DNA of 64,000 nt. Source: Burkholderiales bacterium. GTDB taxonomy: Bacteria > Pseudomonadota > Gammaproteobacteria > Burkholderiales > Burkholderiaceae_F. Shown piece after piece: positions 36,083-48,419 of the stretch. The stretch spans positions 1-64,000 of the forward strand of contig JADCGS010000011.1 in NCBI GenBank assembly GCA_020248865.1, read 5' to 3'. Position 1 is the first letter of the stretch; every line of letters starts with the position of its first letter. The position numbers were made by a program, and so were the translations under genes. The notes below the pieces were generated by a model. That model saw nothing but the letters and a program-made list of their open reading frames with translations. It was not told the DNA's origin and ran no database searches.

Positions 36083-37221
36083 ACGCCGGTCTGGTCGGCG
36101 CTGGCGCCGGTTGCGGTCGCTGTGGGCTCGGCGGGCGGTGCGGCGGGCGCTTCGTCCGCGGCCGCCGGCGGCGCCGTCCACGCGCGCCACAGCGCCATTG
36201 CCAGCGCCAGCAGCGTCGGCCCCAGGAAGACGCCGACGAAACCAAAGGCGATCGCCCCGCCGATCACGCCGACGAACACCAGCGCGAAGGGCAGGTCGCT
36301 GCCGCGGCTCATCAGCAGCGGGCGCAGCACGTTGTCCACTGAGCTGATAAGGCCGACGCCCCAGGCCGCCATGAAGATCGCCCAGCCGGTCTGCTGCTCG
36401 CTGAGCAGCCAGATGGTCGCGCCCAGCCACACCAACACCGTGCCGCCCGGCAGGATCGACAGCAGCGCGGTCAGGCCGCCCAGCAGGAAGGCGTTCGGCA
36501 CGCCGGCGATCAGGAAGCCGATGACGGCAACCGCCCCTTGCGCGATGGCTGTCCCCACCAGGCCCAGCACCACGCTCTGGATGGTGGAGTGCGAGATCCG
36601 GAGCATCTGGTCCGACAAGGAGCCCGCCAGGCGCGCCAGGCCGGTCCGCAGGCTGGCGACCAACGCCTCGCCATCGCGGTACAGGAAGAAGGCGAGGAAG
36701 GTCGCCAGCAGCAATTGCAGCAGGCCCTCGCCAACCACGCGCGCGGCTCCCACCAGCGGTTCGCGGCTGATGTCCGCGGCGCGCAAGACCAGCGCGCGCA
36801 GCGCACCGGGGTCGGCGGCCACCTCGCGCCAGTAAGTGTCCAGCGTCCCGCCAAACACCGGGATCCGCGCAACCCAGCCGGGCGGCGCCGGTACGCCACC
36901 GGCGAACGCCGCCTTCGCCTGCGCGACCCAGCCGGGCCCTTGCTCGAGCAGGGTCTGCACCAGCCAGGCAAACGGCAGAACCACGAGCACCAGCAGGCCG
37001 AGCGTGATCAGCAGCGCCGCCCAGCCGTTGGACAGCTTCAGGCGCCGCCGCAGCAGCTCGAACAGCGGCCAGGTGGCGAGCACGAAGACGACGGCAAACA
37101 GCCCTGCCGCAAAGAAGGGGCGCAGCACGACGAGCGCGCCGAGGATGAGTGCGGCCACCACCACCAGCGCGAGCACGCGGGTAATCAGCTGGCGCTGCGC
37201 GAGGGAGCTATTCGAATCCAT
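36079..37221 (-). CDS. AI-2E family (PerM-type) membrane transporter
   Basis: This 380-residue protein has about seven or eight helices and the family blocks [23 protein letters not shown] and [42 protein letters not shown]. The C-terminal [47 protein letters not shown] is diagnostic. It ends with an Ala/Pro-rich cytoplasmic tail. The start [12 protein letters not shown] is favoured; an upstream in-frame ATG adds a basic leader. Roles in the family range from sodium/proton exchange to AI-2 release, so function is open. It interrupts the mnmG-rsmG pair on the opposite strand. Confidence 0.85.
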   Translation of the reverse strand: MDSNSSLAQRQLITRVLALVVVAALILGALVVLRPFFAAGLFAVVFVLATWPLFELLRRRLKLSNGWAALLITLGLLVLVVLPFAWLVQTLLEQGPGWVAQAKAAFAGGVPAPPGWVARIPVFGGTLDTYWREVAADPGALRALVLRAADISREPLVGAARVVGEGLLQLLLATFLAFFLYRDGEALVASLRTGLARLAGSLSDQMLRISHSTIQSVVLGLVGTAIAQGAVAVIGFLIAGVPNAFLLGGLTALLSILPGGTVLVWLGATIWLLSEQQTGWAIFMAAWGVGLISSVDNVLRPLLMSRGSDLPFALVFVGVIGGAIAFGFVGVFLGPTLLALAMALWRAWTAPPAAADEAPAAPPAEPTATATGASADQTGV

Positions 37222-37294
37222 GCGCACCAAGTCTAGGGCGAGCCGTCTCTTTCGTGTGCGCGGTGGCGCGCCGGACCGCCGCCGCGGCACTTCC

Positions 37295-37300
37295 TAGAAT
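37295..37300 (+). promoter_or_regulatory. -10 box of a possibly leaderless rsmG transcript
   Basis: TAGAAT ends 6 bases before the rsmG ATG, so transcription would start at or next to the start codon. No Shine-Dalgarno sequence precedes the ATG. No strong -35 is seen. Confidence 0.45.
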
Positions 37301-37306
37301 GGCGAC

Positions 37307-37963
37307 ATGCCGCTCGACTCCACCCGTCTGATCGCGCAAGCCCGCCTGCTGGGCGTGGCGCTCGACGAGGGCCAAGCCGCACGGCTGCTGCACCACGCGC
37401 AGCTCCTGCTGAAGTGGAACCGCACCCACAACCTGACCGCCATCGAACGCGACGAGACGGTGCTCACGCACCATCTGCTCGACTCGCTGGCGCTGGTGCC
37501 GCACCTGCTGCGGGTGGCGCCGGACGGCGCCCGTGTGCTCGACGTCGGCTCCGGCGGTGGGTTGCCGGGCATTCCGCTGGCCATCGCCTGCCCGGCGCTG
37601 CGGGTGACGGTGCTCGACAAGGTGCAGAAGAAGGTGGCCTTCCTCACGCAGGCCCGGCTGGAGCTGCAACTGCACCCGTTCGAGGCGGTGTGCGCGCGCG
37701 TGCAGACCTGGCAGCCGCCGCAGCCTTTCGCGGTGATCGTCGCGCGCGCCTTCTCCAGCCTGGCCGAGCTGGTCGTGTTGACGCGCCACCTGCTGGCCCC
37801 GGGCGGTTGCTGGCTGGCCCTGAAGGGCCAGTGGCCGCACGCCGAACTGGCGCAGTTGCCGGCGGACATCGAGGTCGTTTCCATCGCGCCGCTGGCGGTC
37901 CCCGGACTGGCGGCGGCGCGCCACGTCGTACACATGCGGCCGCGTGCCGCCGAGGAGTCCTGA
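37307..37963 (+). CDS. rsmG: 16S rRNA (guanine-527-N7)-methyltransferase
   Basis: This 218-residue enzyme (GidB) methylates G527 of 16S rRNA. WNRTHNLTAIERDE (38-50) and HHLLDSLAL are typical. The SAM motif RVLDVGSGGGLPGIPLAI spans 76-92, followed by VLDKVQKKVAFL. ARAFSSLAELV lies in the C-terminal half. The length is standard. The stop overlaps the lipocalin start (TGATG). Confidence 0.95.
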   Translation: MPLDSTRLIAQARLLGVALDEGQAARLLHHAQLLLKWNRTHNLTAIERDETVLTHHLLDSLALVPHLLRVAPDGARVLDVGSGGGLPGIPLAIACPALRVTVLDKVQKKVAFLTQARLELQLHPFEAVCARVQTWQPPQPFAVIVARAFSSLAELVVLTRHLLAPGGCWLALKGQWPHAELAQLPADIEVVSIAPLAVPGLAAARHVVHMRPRAAEES

Positions 37964-38541
37964 TGCAGTCATCACCTGCGTGGCCATGGGTGCTGACCCT
38001 GGCTTTGCTGGCCGCCGCCGATGCGCCCGCGCAGCCGTCGCCACCCGCCGCGCCGGCGCCGCTGCGCACCGTCGAGCAGGTCGATCTCGAGCGCTACCTG
38101 GGCACCTGGCACGAGATCGCGCGCTACCCGTTTCGCATCCAGGAGCAGTGCGCCCGCGACACCGTCGCCATCTACAGCGCGCGCGAAGACGGCGCCATCG
38201 GCGTCCTGAACCGCTGCCTGCGGGCCGACGGCAGCGTGTTTGCGGCCGAAGGCGTGGCGCAGGTGATCGACACGCAGAGCAAGGCGCGGCTGCAGGTGTC
38301 GTTCCTGCCGGCCTGGTTGCGCTGGCTGCCGGTGGGCCGCGGCGACTACTGGGTGATCGACCTGGCGCCCGACTACCGCTACGCGGTGGTCGGCGAGCCC
38401 CAGCGCCGCTACCTGTGGATCCTCGCGCGCACGCCGCAACTCGATGCGCAGACCTTCCGCGGCATCACCGAGCGGCTGGCCGCGCAGGGCTACGACCCCG
38501 CGCGGCTGGTGCCGTCGCCGGGTCTGGCGCTGCCGCGCTAG
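37963..38541 (+). CDS. Lipocalin family protein (Blc-like)
   Basis: This 192-residue exported protein starts MQSSPAWPWVLTLALLAAADAPAQ, with a signal peptide ending near residue 23. The lipocalin motif GTWHEIARYPFRIQEQC begins at 47 and CARDTVAIYSAREDGAIGVLNRC follows, with a likely disulfide. YWVIDLAPDYRYAVVGEPQRRYLWILAR is the second conserved block. It lacks a lipobox Cys, so unlike E. coli Blc it is probably soluble periplasmic. Bacterial lipocalins bind fatty acids or lysophospholipids. The start overlaps the rsmG stop. Confidence 0.87.
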   Translation: MQSSPAWPWVLTLALLAAADAPAQPSPPAAPAPLRTVEQVDLERYLGTWHEIARYPFRIQEQCARDTVAIYSAREDGAIGVLNRCLRADGSVFAAEGVAQVIDTQSKARLQVSFLPAWLRWLPVGRGDYWVIDLAPDYRYAVVGEPQRRYLWILARTPQLDAQTFRGITERLAAQGYDPARLVPSPGLALPR

Positions 38542-38568
38542 CCCGGACGTTTCATCGGGGACGCGGGA
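38539..38568 (+). repeat. Third copy of the stop-codon-linked GTTTCA repeat
   Basis: TAGCCCGGACGTTTCATCG begins at the lipocalin stop codon and continues in register with the copy at 1-27 (GGGACGCGGGA) with two mismatches over about 25 bases. The dppF stop is followed by the same TAGCCCGGAYGTTTCA sequence. Confidence 0.65.
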
Positions 38569-38721
38569 CGGGCTCGGCAGCCCGCGCGTGCCGGGTTGCG
38601 CAAGAAGCGCCGACGCCTGCGCAAGACGGCCGCGCCGGCGGCGCGGCCGAACGTAGAATCCCGCGCTTTCCCCGCGGTCGACCGGCCGCGGGAGCGCGGC
38701 AGCAGTCAGGGGAGGGCGCGC

Positions 38722-39336
38722 GTGTTCGGCGTGTCGGACTATCCGGCCTTTGCGGTGGCGGTGCTGGTGTTCCTGGCGATCCCGGGGCCGGGCACCTTCG
38801 CCTTGCTGACTGCCACGGCGCGGGGCGGCCTGCGCGCCGGCTACGCGGCCCTGGCCGGGATCATGCTCGGGGACTGGCTGCTGATGCTGGCGGCAATGGT
38901 CGGCGTGGCTGCGCTGCTGGTGGCGAATCCGCTGCTGTTCAAGGCCGTGCAGTACCTCGGCGTGGTGTATCTGGTCTACGTGGGCGTGCAGTTGCTGCGC
39001 GCCAACGGCCGCGCGGCCACGTTGCTGCCCATGCGGGCCGGCACCTGGTTGCGGCAGGCCTTCCTCATCACGGTCATCAATCCCAAGGCCATCGTGTTCT
39101 ACATGGCCTTCTTTCCCCTGTTCATCGACCCGGCGCGCCATCAGGGCGCCACCACGCTGCTGGCCATGGGGCTCACCATCTCGGCGCTCACCCTGATCTA
39201 CTGCTCGCTGCTGATCGTGGCGGGCCAGTGGACGTCGCGCCGCCTGCGTGCGCAGCCGGACCTGGGTCGCTGGCTGTCGCGGCTGGCTGGCGTGGCGCTG
39301 ATCGGCTTCGGGGCGCGGCTGGCTACGGAGAGCTGA
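38722..39336 (+). CDS. LysE/RhtB family amino-acid exporter
   Basis: This 204-residue membrane protein has about six helices. Family signature IPGPGTFALLTATARGGLRAGYAALAGIMLGDWLLM (about 19-54) is clear, as are YLGVVYLVYVGVQLLR and the mid-protein FLITVINPKAIVFYMAFFPLFID. The start is GTG with GGGGAGG 6 bases upstream. Its stop overlaps the parA ATG (TGATG), an unusual coupling of an exporter to the partition operon. The exported substrate is unknown. Confidence 0.87.
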   Translation: MFGVSDYPAFAVAVLVFLAIPGPGTFALLTATARGGLRAGYAALAGIMLGDWLLMLAAMVGVAALLVANPLLFKAVQYLGVVYLVYVGVQLLRANGRAATLLPMRAGTWLRQAFLITVINPKAIVFYMAFFPLFIDPARHQGATTLLAMGLTISALTLIYCSLLIVAGQWTSRRLRAQPDLGRWLSRLAGVALIGFGARLATES

Positions 39337-40118
39337 TGGCGAGCATCTTCTGCGTGGCCAACCAGAAGGGCGGCGTCGGCAAGACGACCACCACCGTGAA
39401 CCTGGCTGCCGGCTTGGCGGCGCAGGGGCAGCGGGTGCTGCTGGTGGACCTCGATCCGCAGGGCAATGCCACGATGGGCAGCGGGATCGACAAGCGGCAG
39501 CTCGCGCGCAGCGTCTATCACGTGCTGATCGGCATGGCGAGCGTGGGCGCGGCGCGCGCGCGCAGCGAGGCCGGCGGCTACGACGTGCTGCCGGCCAACC
39601 GCGAACTGGCCGGCGCCGAAGTCGAGCTGGTGGACCTCGATGACCGCGAATCGCGCCTGAAGGCCGCGCTCGCCGCCGTGGCAGACGAGTACGACTTCGT
39701 GCTGATCGACTGCCCGCCTTCGCTGTCCTTGCTGACCCTCAACGGGCTGTGCGCGGCACATGGGGTCATCATCCCGATGCAGTGCGAGTACTTCGCGCTC
39801 GAGGGGCTGGCTGACCTCGTGAACACCATCAAGCGCGTGGCGGCCAACCTGAACCCGGACCTGAAGATCATCGGCCTGCTGCGCGTCATGTTCGACCCGC
39901 GCATGACGCTGCAGCAGCAGGTGTCGCAGCAGCTGGTCGACAAGTTCGGCGACAAGGTGTTCGAGACCATCATCCCACGCAACGTGCGCCTGGCCGAGGC
40001 GCCGAGCTATGGTCTGCCCGGGGTGGCCTACGACCGGAGCGCGCGCGGCGCACAAGCCTATATTCACTTCGGCGCCGAGATGATCGCGCGCTGCCGCGCG
40101 CCGCAGGCGCACCCATGA
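39336..40118 (+). CDS. parA: Chromosome partitioning ATPase ParA
   Basis: This 260-residue ParA/Soj protein has the deviant Walker A KGGVGKTTT (11-19) with signature Lys at 11, Walker A' DLDPQGNATMGSG and Walker B DFVLIDCPPSLSLLT. NVRLAEAPSYGLP is the conserved C-terminal motif. It binds DNA nonspecifically as ATP dimer and moves ParB-parS complexes. It is translationally coupled to lysE and followed 16 bases later by parB. Confidence 0.95.
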   Translation: MASIFCVANQKGGVGKTTTTVNLAAGLAAQGQRVLLVDLDPQGNATMGSGIDKRQLARSVYHVLIGMASVGAARARSEAGGYDVLPANRELAGAEVELVDLDDRESRLKAALAAVADEYDFVLIDCPPSLSLLTLNGLCAAHGVIIPMQCEYFALEGLADLVNTIKRVAANLNPDLKIIGLLRVMFDPRMTLQQQVSQQLVDKFGDKVFETIIPRNVRLAEAPSYGLPGVAYDRSARGAQAYIHFGAEMIARCRAPQAHP

Positions 40119-40134
40119 CAGAGGAGCCGCGGCC

Positions 40135-40986
40135 TTGATCAAGCGACCGAAGGGCCTGGGCCGGGGGCTCGATGCGCTGCTGGGCAGCGACGCGGCGGTG
40201 GCCACGCCGGCCGGCAGTCCGCAAACGCTGCCCCTGGCCAGGCTGCGCGCCGGCAAGTATCAGCCGCGCACGCGCATGAACAGCACGTCGCTGGCGGAAC
40301 TTGCGGAGTCGATCAAGGCGCAGGGCGTGATGCAGCCAATCCTGGTGCGGCCGGTCGATGACGGGCTGTACGAGATCATCGCCGGCGAGCGGCGTTTCCG
40401 TGCCTCGCAGATGGCGGGCCTGGACGAGGTGCCGGTGCTGGTGAAGGCCGTGCCCGACGAGGCGGCGCTCGCCATGGCGCTGATCGAAAACATCCAGCGC
40501 GAGGACCTTAATCCTCTCGAAGAGGCGCAGGGCGTGCAGCGCCTGATCCGCGAGTTCGACTTCACGCACGAGCAGGCCGCGCAGGCCATCGGCCGCTCCC
40601 GCAGCGCCACCTCCAACCTGCTGCGGCTGCTCAACCTGGCGCCGCCGGTGCAGGAGATGCTGATGGGCGGTCAGCTTGACATGGGCCACGCGCGGGCGCT
40701 GCTCGCGCTCGACGGCGCCGCCCAGGTGCAATTCGGCCACCAGATCGTCATCAAGGGCCTGTCGGTACGCGAGGCCGAGGCGCTGGTGGCGCGCCAGCAG
40801 CAGCCGCCGGGCGCCCGCAAGAGCGCGGCCCGGCGCAGCCGCGATGTCGAGCGGCTCGAGGAAGAGCTGGCCGATGCGCTGGGCGCGGTGGTGCGGCTGT
40901 CGGCCGACGCCAAGGGTCGCGGCAAGCTCGTCATCGAGTTCGCCAGCCTCGACCAGCTCGACGGCATCGTGCAGCGTCTGCGTTAG
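40135..40986 (+). CDS. parB: Chromosome partitioning protein ParB
   Basis: This 283-residue DNA-binding CTPase starts with TTG (MIKRPKGLGRGLDALLG); GAGGAG lies about 9 bases upstream. The N-terminal LGRGLDALL contacts ParA. GERRFRAS (84-91) and ENIQREDLNPLEEA (118-131) are the CTP-binding and clamp motifs. The HTH EQAAQAIGRSRSATSNLLRLL (146-166) reads parS. The C-terminal dimer region ends LDQLDGIVQRLR. Its cognate sites are the two parS copies upstream of mnmG. Confidence 0.95.
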   Translation: MIKRPKGLGRGLDALLGSDAAVATPAGSPQTLPLARLRAGKYQPRTRMNSTSLAELAESIKAQGVMQPILVRPVDDGLYEIIAGERRFRASQMAGLDEVPVLVKAVPDEAALAMALIENIQREDLNPLEEAQGVQRLIREFDFTHEQAAQAIGRSRSATSNLLRLLNLAPPVQEMLMGGQLDMGHARALLALDGAAQVQFGHQIVIKGLSVREAEALVARQQQPPGARKSAARRSRDVERLEEELADALGAVVRLSADAKGRGKLVIEFASLDQLDGIVQRLR

Positions 40987-41032
40987 CGCCTCCCGTTAGC
41001 GCCTCCCGTTAGCGCCTCCCGTTGGCACCGCC
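40981..41032 (+). repeat. 13-bp tandem repeat overlapping the parB stop codon
   Basis: Three exact CGTTAGCGCCTCC units (40981-41019) and one diverged unit CGTTGGCACCGCC. The first unit supplies the parB TAG. It parallels the 11-bp array at the CoA-transferase stop. Confidence 0.88.
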
Positions 41033-41160
41033 GGGGTGTCGCCGGGCCGCTGCCGGCGCGCAGCGCGCGTCCGGCGAACTTCCAGCGCGCCTGCGTCGTT
41101 TTTTCGGCGGCGCCACGGCAAGTCGGCACGTATGGTGTGGGTCTCAGCGGGAGCACGACC

Positions 41161-41466
41161 ATGGACAACGAGACCCTGCGCCTGATTGCCCGCCTGAAGA
41201 TCACGGCGGCGCGCGCCGGTCTGCCGGTTGACGTGGTGCGCTTCGCCGCCGACCGGCCGTACGCCAGGTCGGTGCTGCAGAAGGTCTCGGACAGTGCATC
41301 CGAGGAGGATGTGCTGCTGGCTCTTCTGTTGATGGAAAAGCTGCGGATGATCGCGCCGGTGCCGCCCGAGGTCGCGGCGCCGCCTTCCCAGCCAGTCCAG
41401 TTGCCGCCGGTGCAGGGCGAGGACAAGCCGGCGGTCGAGGAGCGCTACGTCGGCCGCTTGCGCTGA
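41161..41466 (+). CDS. Conserved small hypothetical protein
   Basis: This 101-residue frame starts MDNETLRLIARLKITAARAGLPVDVVRFAADRPYARSVLQKVSDSASEEDVLLALLLMEKL. It has a helical N-terminal two thirds and a Pro-rich acidic tail ending VEERYVGRLR. GGGAG lies about 9 bases before the ATG. Composition and ribosome-binding site support a real gene. No function was recognised. It sits between parB and the atp operon. Confidence 0.65.
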   Translation: MDNETLRLIARLKITAARAGLPVDVVRFAADRPYARSVLQKVSDSASEEDVLLALLLMEKLRMIAPVPPEVAAPPSQPVQLPPVQGEDKPAVEERYVGRLR

Positions 41467-41689
41467 CGACCCGGCTGACGGGCTTGTCGCCCAGCGGGGC
41501 GTTGCGCTGGACAGTCCGGCCGTGACCTGCGCGCTTCTGCACTCACCACCCTGGCTCCGGCCGCGCTCCCGCCTCCTTGCCGCACCGCCGTAGTAAACTC
41601 TCCCCGCTTTACGGAAAACGAAGTTCGTGTGCGGGACGTTCCCGCCAGCCAGCCGGCTTGCGTCTCACCGGTGGGTCCTGGCGCCCGGA
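41467..41689. promoter_or_regulatory. Promoter region of the atp operon
   Basis: TAAACT in GTAGTAAACTC (around 41594) is a -10 candidate about 95 bases before atpI. GCGGGA...TCCCGC at 41631-41645 forms a short hairpin in the leader. No gene is seen here. Confidence 0.4.
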
Positions 41690-42049
41690 ATGGTGGTCAT
41701 GTTCCGGATCGTCATCCTGCAAATCCTCGCCACCCTGATCGTTGCTGCGGCCTGCGGGCTGCTGGGTGGTGCGAATGCCGTGCATGCCGCGCTGTCGGCC
41801 TTGGCGGGCGGTGCTGCGGTCTTCGTCCCGAACGGTCTGTTCGCCCTGCGTCTGGCGGCATCCGCCAGGCGACCGCAGGGTGCGAGCGTGGCGACGTTTT
41901 TCGTGGGTGAGTTCGTCAAGCTGGGCTCGACCATCGCGCTGCTGGCGCTGTTGGCCTGGGCCTACCAGGACGTGGTTTGGCTGGCGGCCGTGGTTGCGAT
42001 CATCGCCGCGCTGAAGAGTTACATGGTTGCATTGCTGCTGCGCTGGTGA
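41690..42049 (+). CDS. atpI: ATP synthase subunit I
   Basis: This 119-residue membrane protein has about four helices and assists assembly of the c-ring. FRIVILQILATLIVAAACGLLGGANAVHAALSALAGGAAVFVPNGLFALRL resembles proteobacterial AtpI. FFVGEFVKLGSTIALLALLAWAYQDVVWLAAVVAIIAALKSYMVALLL completes it. The start is uncertain between MVVMFR (41690) and MFR (41699). Position before atpB confirms the call. Confidence 0.85.
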   Translation: MVVMFRIVILQILATLIVAAACGLLGGANAVHAALSALAGGAAVFVPNGLFALRLAASARRPQGASVATFFVGEFVKLGSTIALLALLAWAYQDVVWLAAVVAIIAALKSYMVALLLRW

Positions 42050-42100
42050 GCAGGGTGGCGCAGCAGTCGCTAAGAACAATCGAATCGTCGAGTCCGCAAG

Positions 42101-43241
<1,141 letters not shown>

Positions 43242-43274
43242 TCAGTCTCCGACTCCACTGAACCGCAGAATGGG

Positions 43275-43299
43275 GCGGCGCGGCGACAAGCCGCGCCGC
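43275..43299 (+). promoter_or_regulatory. Perfect 10-bp hairpin directly upstream of atpF
   Basis: GCGGCGCGGC (43275-43284), loop GACAA, GCCGCGCCGC (43290-43299). It ends 8 bases before the atpF ATG and occupies the place of a Shine-Dalgarno, which is not visible. It could stop exonucleases below atpE and limit atpF translation. Confidence 0.75.
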
Positions 43300-43307
43300 A
43301 CGCATCA

Positions 43308-43778
43308 ATGAACATCAACGCCACGTTGTTTGTTCAGCTGGTCGTGTTCTTCATCGGCGCCTGGGTGACGATGAAGTACATCTGGCCGCCGCTGATCAAG
43401 TCGCTGGAAGACCGGCAGAAGAAGATCGCCGACGGGTTGGCCGCCGCCGAGCGCGGCAACCGCTCGCTCGACGAGGCGCAGCGCCACATCGCCAAGCTCG
43501 AGGCCGACGCCCGCGCCTCGGGTGCCGCCCGTGCCGCCGAGGCCGAGAAGCAGGCCGCGGCGATCGTCGAGGCCGCGAAGAAGGACGCCGAGGCCGAGCG
43601 CGCGCGGATCCTGGCACAGGCCAAGGTCGACGCCGAGCAGGAAATGGCGCGCGCAAAGAACGCCTTGCGCGACCAGGTCGCCGTGCTCGCGATCGCCGGT
43701 GCCGAACAGATCCTCAAGCGCGAAGTCAACGCGCAGGTGCACGCGGATCTGCTCGGCCAGCTCAAAGCCAAGCTGTAA
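43308..43778 (+). CDS. atpF: ATP synthase F0 subunit b
   Basis: This 156-residue stator subunit starts [44 protein letters not shown], the usual single membrane helix and hinge. The rest is a long charged, Ala-rich amphipathic helix that dimerises as the peripheral stalk. The end LGQLKAKL binds the delta subunit. The start follows the hairpin at 43275-43299 and lacks a clear ribosome-binding site. Confidence 0.96.
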   Translation: MNINATLFVQLVVFFIGAWVTMKYIWPPLIKSLEDRQKKIADGLAAAERGNRSLDEAQRHIAKLEADARASGAARAAEAEKQAAAIVEAAKKDAEAERARILAQAKVDAEQEMARAKNALRDQVAVLAIAGAEQILKREVNAQVHADLLGQLKAKL

Positions 43779-43788
43779 GGGGCAGACA

Positions 43789-44328
43789 ATGGCCGAACTG
43801 TCGACCATCGCGCGCCCCTACGCCGAGGCGCTGTTCGAGGCCGCCAAGGCAAGCGGCCAGCTCGACGCCTGGGTCGCTCCGCTCGAGGAGCTGGGCGCGC
43901 TGATGCGCCATCCGCAGGTCACGCAGGTGGTTGCCGATCCCAAGCTCGGCGCCGATGCCGTCGTGCGGCTGCTGGCGGGCCTGCTGCAGGCGCCGCTGCC
44001 GGCCGAGGGCAGGAACTTCCTTGCCACGCTGATCGACAACGACCGCCTGGCTGCCCTGCCCGAAGTCGCCATCCAGTACCGCCGGTTGAAGAACGCAGCC
44101 GATGGGGTGGCCGACTGCACGATCGAAAGCGCCTTCCCGATGACCGACGGCGACGTGGCCGGGTTGGTGCAGGCCCTGTCCAGGAAGTTCGGCCTCACGC
44201 TCAAGCCGACCGTCACCGTCGATCCCGGGCTGATCGGCGGGGTGCGCGTGACCGTCGGCGACCACGTGCTCGACACCTCGGTCAAGACGCGGCTGGCGCA
44301 GATGCAGGCGGCGCTGACGGCCGCCTAA
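43789..44328 (+). CDS. atpH: ATP synthase F1 subunit delta
   Basis: The 179-residue subunit links F1 to the b stalk. [24 protein letters not shown] at the N-terminus and [40 protein letters not shown] at the C-terminus are family-typical. GGGGCAG about 8 bases before the ATG may be the ribosome-binding site. Gap to atpF is 10 bases. Confidence 0.95.
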   Translation: MAELSTIARPYAEALFEAAKASGQLDAWVAPLEELGALMRHPQVTQVVADPKLGADAVVRLLAGLLQAPLPAEGRNFLATLIDNDRLAALPEVAIQYRRLKNAADGVADCTIESAFPMTDGDVAGLVQALSRKFGLTLKPTVTVDPGLIGGVRVTVGDHVLDTSVKTRLAQMQAALTAA

Positions 44329-44357
44329 ACCGATTCAACCATCGAAAGGTTGCGACG

Positions 44358-45899
<1,542 letters not shown>

Positions 45900-45903
45900 C
45901 CGA

Positions 45904-45972
45904 TCGTCGTCCGGCGCGCGCCGGAACCCCATTTGATGCGAACTTGGGTCCCGGCCTGCGCCGGGGCGACGA
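45904..45972. repeat. REPIN-like double palindrome between atpA and atpG
   Basis: Two GC-rich hairpin units lie head to head: TCGTCGTCCGGCGC at the left end and its diverged complement CCGGGGCGACGA at the right, around a short A/T-containing spacer (CATTTGATGCGAACTT). This layout matches bacterial REP pairs. It fills most of the 97-bp atpA-atpG gap and must be transcribed with the operon. Confidence 0.7.
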
Positions 45973-45996
45973 GGGCGCGAAGCAGGACACTGCGTC

Positions 45997-46878
45997 ATGC
46001 CAAGCACGAAGGAAATTCGCCTCAAGATCAAGAGCGTGCAGAACACGCGCAAGATCACCAAGGCGATGGAAATGGTGGCCGCGTCCAAGATGCGCAAGGC
46101 GCAGGACCGCATGCGCCACGCCCGTCCCTACGGCGACAAGATCCGCAACATCGTCGCCCACCTGGCCAGCGCCAACCCCGAGTACCGCCATCCCTTCGTC
46201 GTCAAGCGCGATGCGCTGCGCACGGTCGGCCTGATTCTGGTGTCTACCGACAAGGGACTGTGCGGCGGTCTGAACACCAATATCCAGCGCGCCACCCTGC
46301 AGCGGGTCAAGCAGTGGGAGGGCGAGGGCGTGAAGTTCCAGGCCACCGCCATCGGCAACAAGGGCTTCGGCTTCCTGCAGCGCCTGAACGCCAACATCGT
46401 GTCTCACGTGGTGCAGTTGGGCGACAAGCCGCATCTGGAGAAGCTGATCGGCCCGATCAAGCTGCAGCTCGACGCCTATGCTGAAGGCCGGCTCGACGCC
46501 GTCTACATTGCCTACTCGCGCTTCATCAACACCATGAAGCAGGAGTCCGTCATCGAGCAGCTGCTGCCGCTGTCGGCCGAGCGCTTCGCGCAGAGCGAAG
46601 AGGAAAGGCGCGCCTACGGCTGGGACTACCTGTACGAGCCCGACCCGCAGCGCGTGATCGACGAGCTGATGACGCGCTACGTCGAGGCCATCATCTATCA
46701 GTCGGTGGCCGAGAACATGGCCAGCGAGCAGAGCGCGCGCATGGTCGCGATGAAGGCAGCCAGCGACAACGCCAAGAAGCTGATCGAGGAGCTGCAGCTC
46801 ATCTACAACAAGACGCGCCAGGCCGGCATCACCAAAGAGATTTCCGAGATCGTCGGCGGTGCCGCCGCGATCTCCTGA
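45997..46878 (+). CDS. atpG: ATP synthase F1 subunit gamma
   Basis: This 293-residue central shaft subunit starts [39 protein letters not shown], the family N-terminal coiled coil. [14 protein letters not shown] and the C-terminal [17 protein letters not shown]-like block (here [21 protein letters not shown] ... [23 protein letters not shown]) are diagnostic. It lies 97 bases after atpA because of the inserted palindromes. Confidence 0.97.
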   Translation: MPSTKEIRLKIKSVQNTRKITKAMEMVAASKMRKAQDRMRHARPYGDKIRNIVAHLASANPEYRHPFVVKRDALRTVGLILVSTDKGLCGGLNTNIQRATLQRVKQWEGEGVKFQATAIGNKGFGFLQRLNANIVSHVVQLGDKPHLEKLIGPIKLQLDAYAEGRLDAVYIAYSRFINTMKQESVIEQLLPLSAERFAQSEEERRAYGWDYLYEPDPQRVIDELMTRYVEAIIYQSVAENMASEQSARMVAMKAASDNAKKLIEELQLIYNKTRQAGITKEISEIVGGAAAIS

Positions 46879-48336
<1,458 letters not shown>

Positions 48337-48338
48337 TC

Positions 48339-48416
48339 CGTCGAGCGTCAGGCGCCGGGCGTCGAGCGTGACTCGGCGGCCGTCGCGCCAGACGCTGGAC
48401 GCCAGACGCAGGACGC
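48339..48416 (+). repeat. Direct repeats in the atpD-atpC gap
   Basis: CGTCGAGCGT occurs at 48339-48348 and 48360-48369. CAGACGCTGGACGC (48389-48402) is followed in tandem by CAGACGCAGGACGC (48403-48416). The GCGTC and GACGC blocks are complementary, so the gap can fold. The last repeat also supplies the AGGA ribosome-binding site of atpC. Confidence 0.75.
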
Positions 48417-48419
48417 ACC

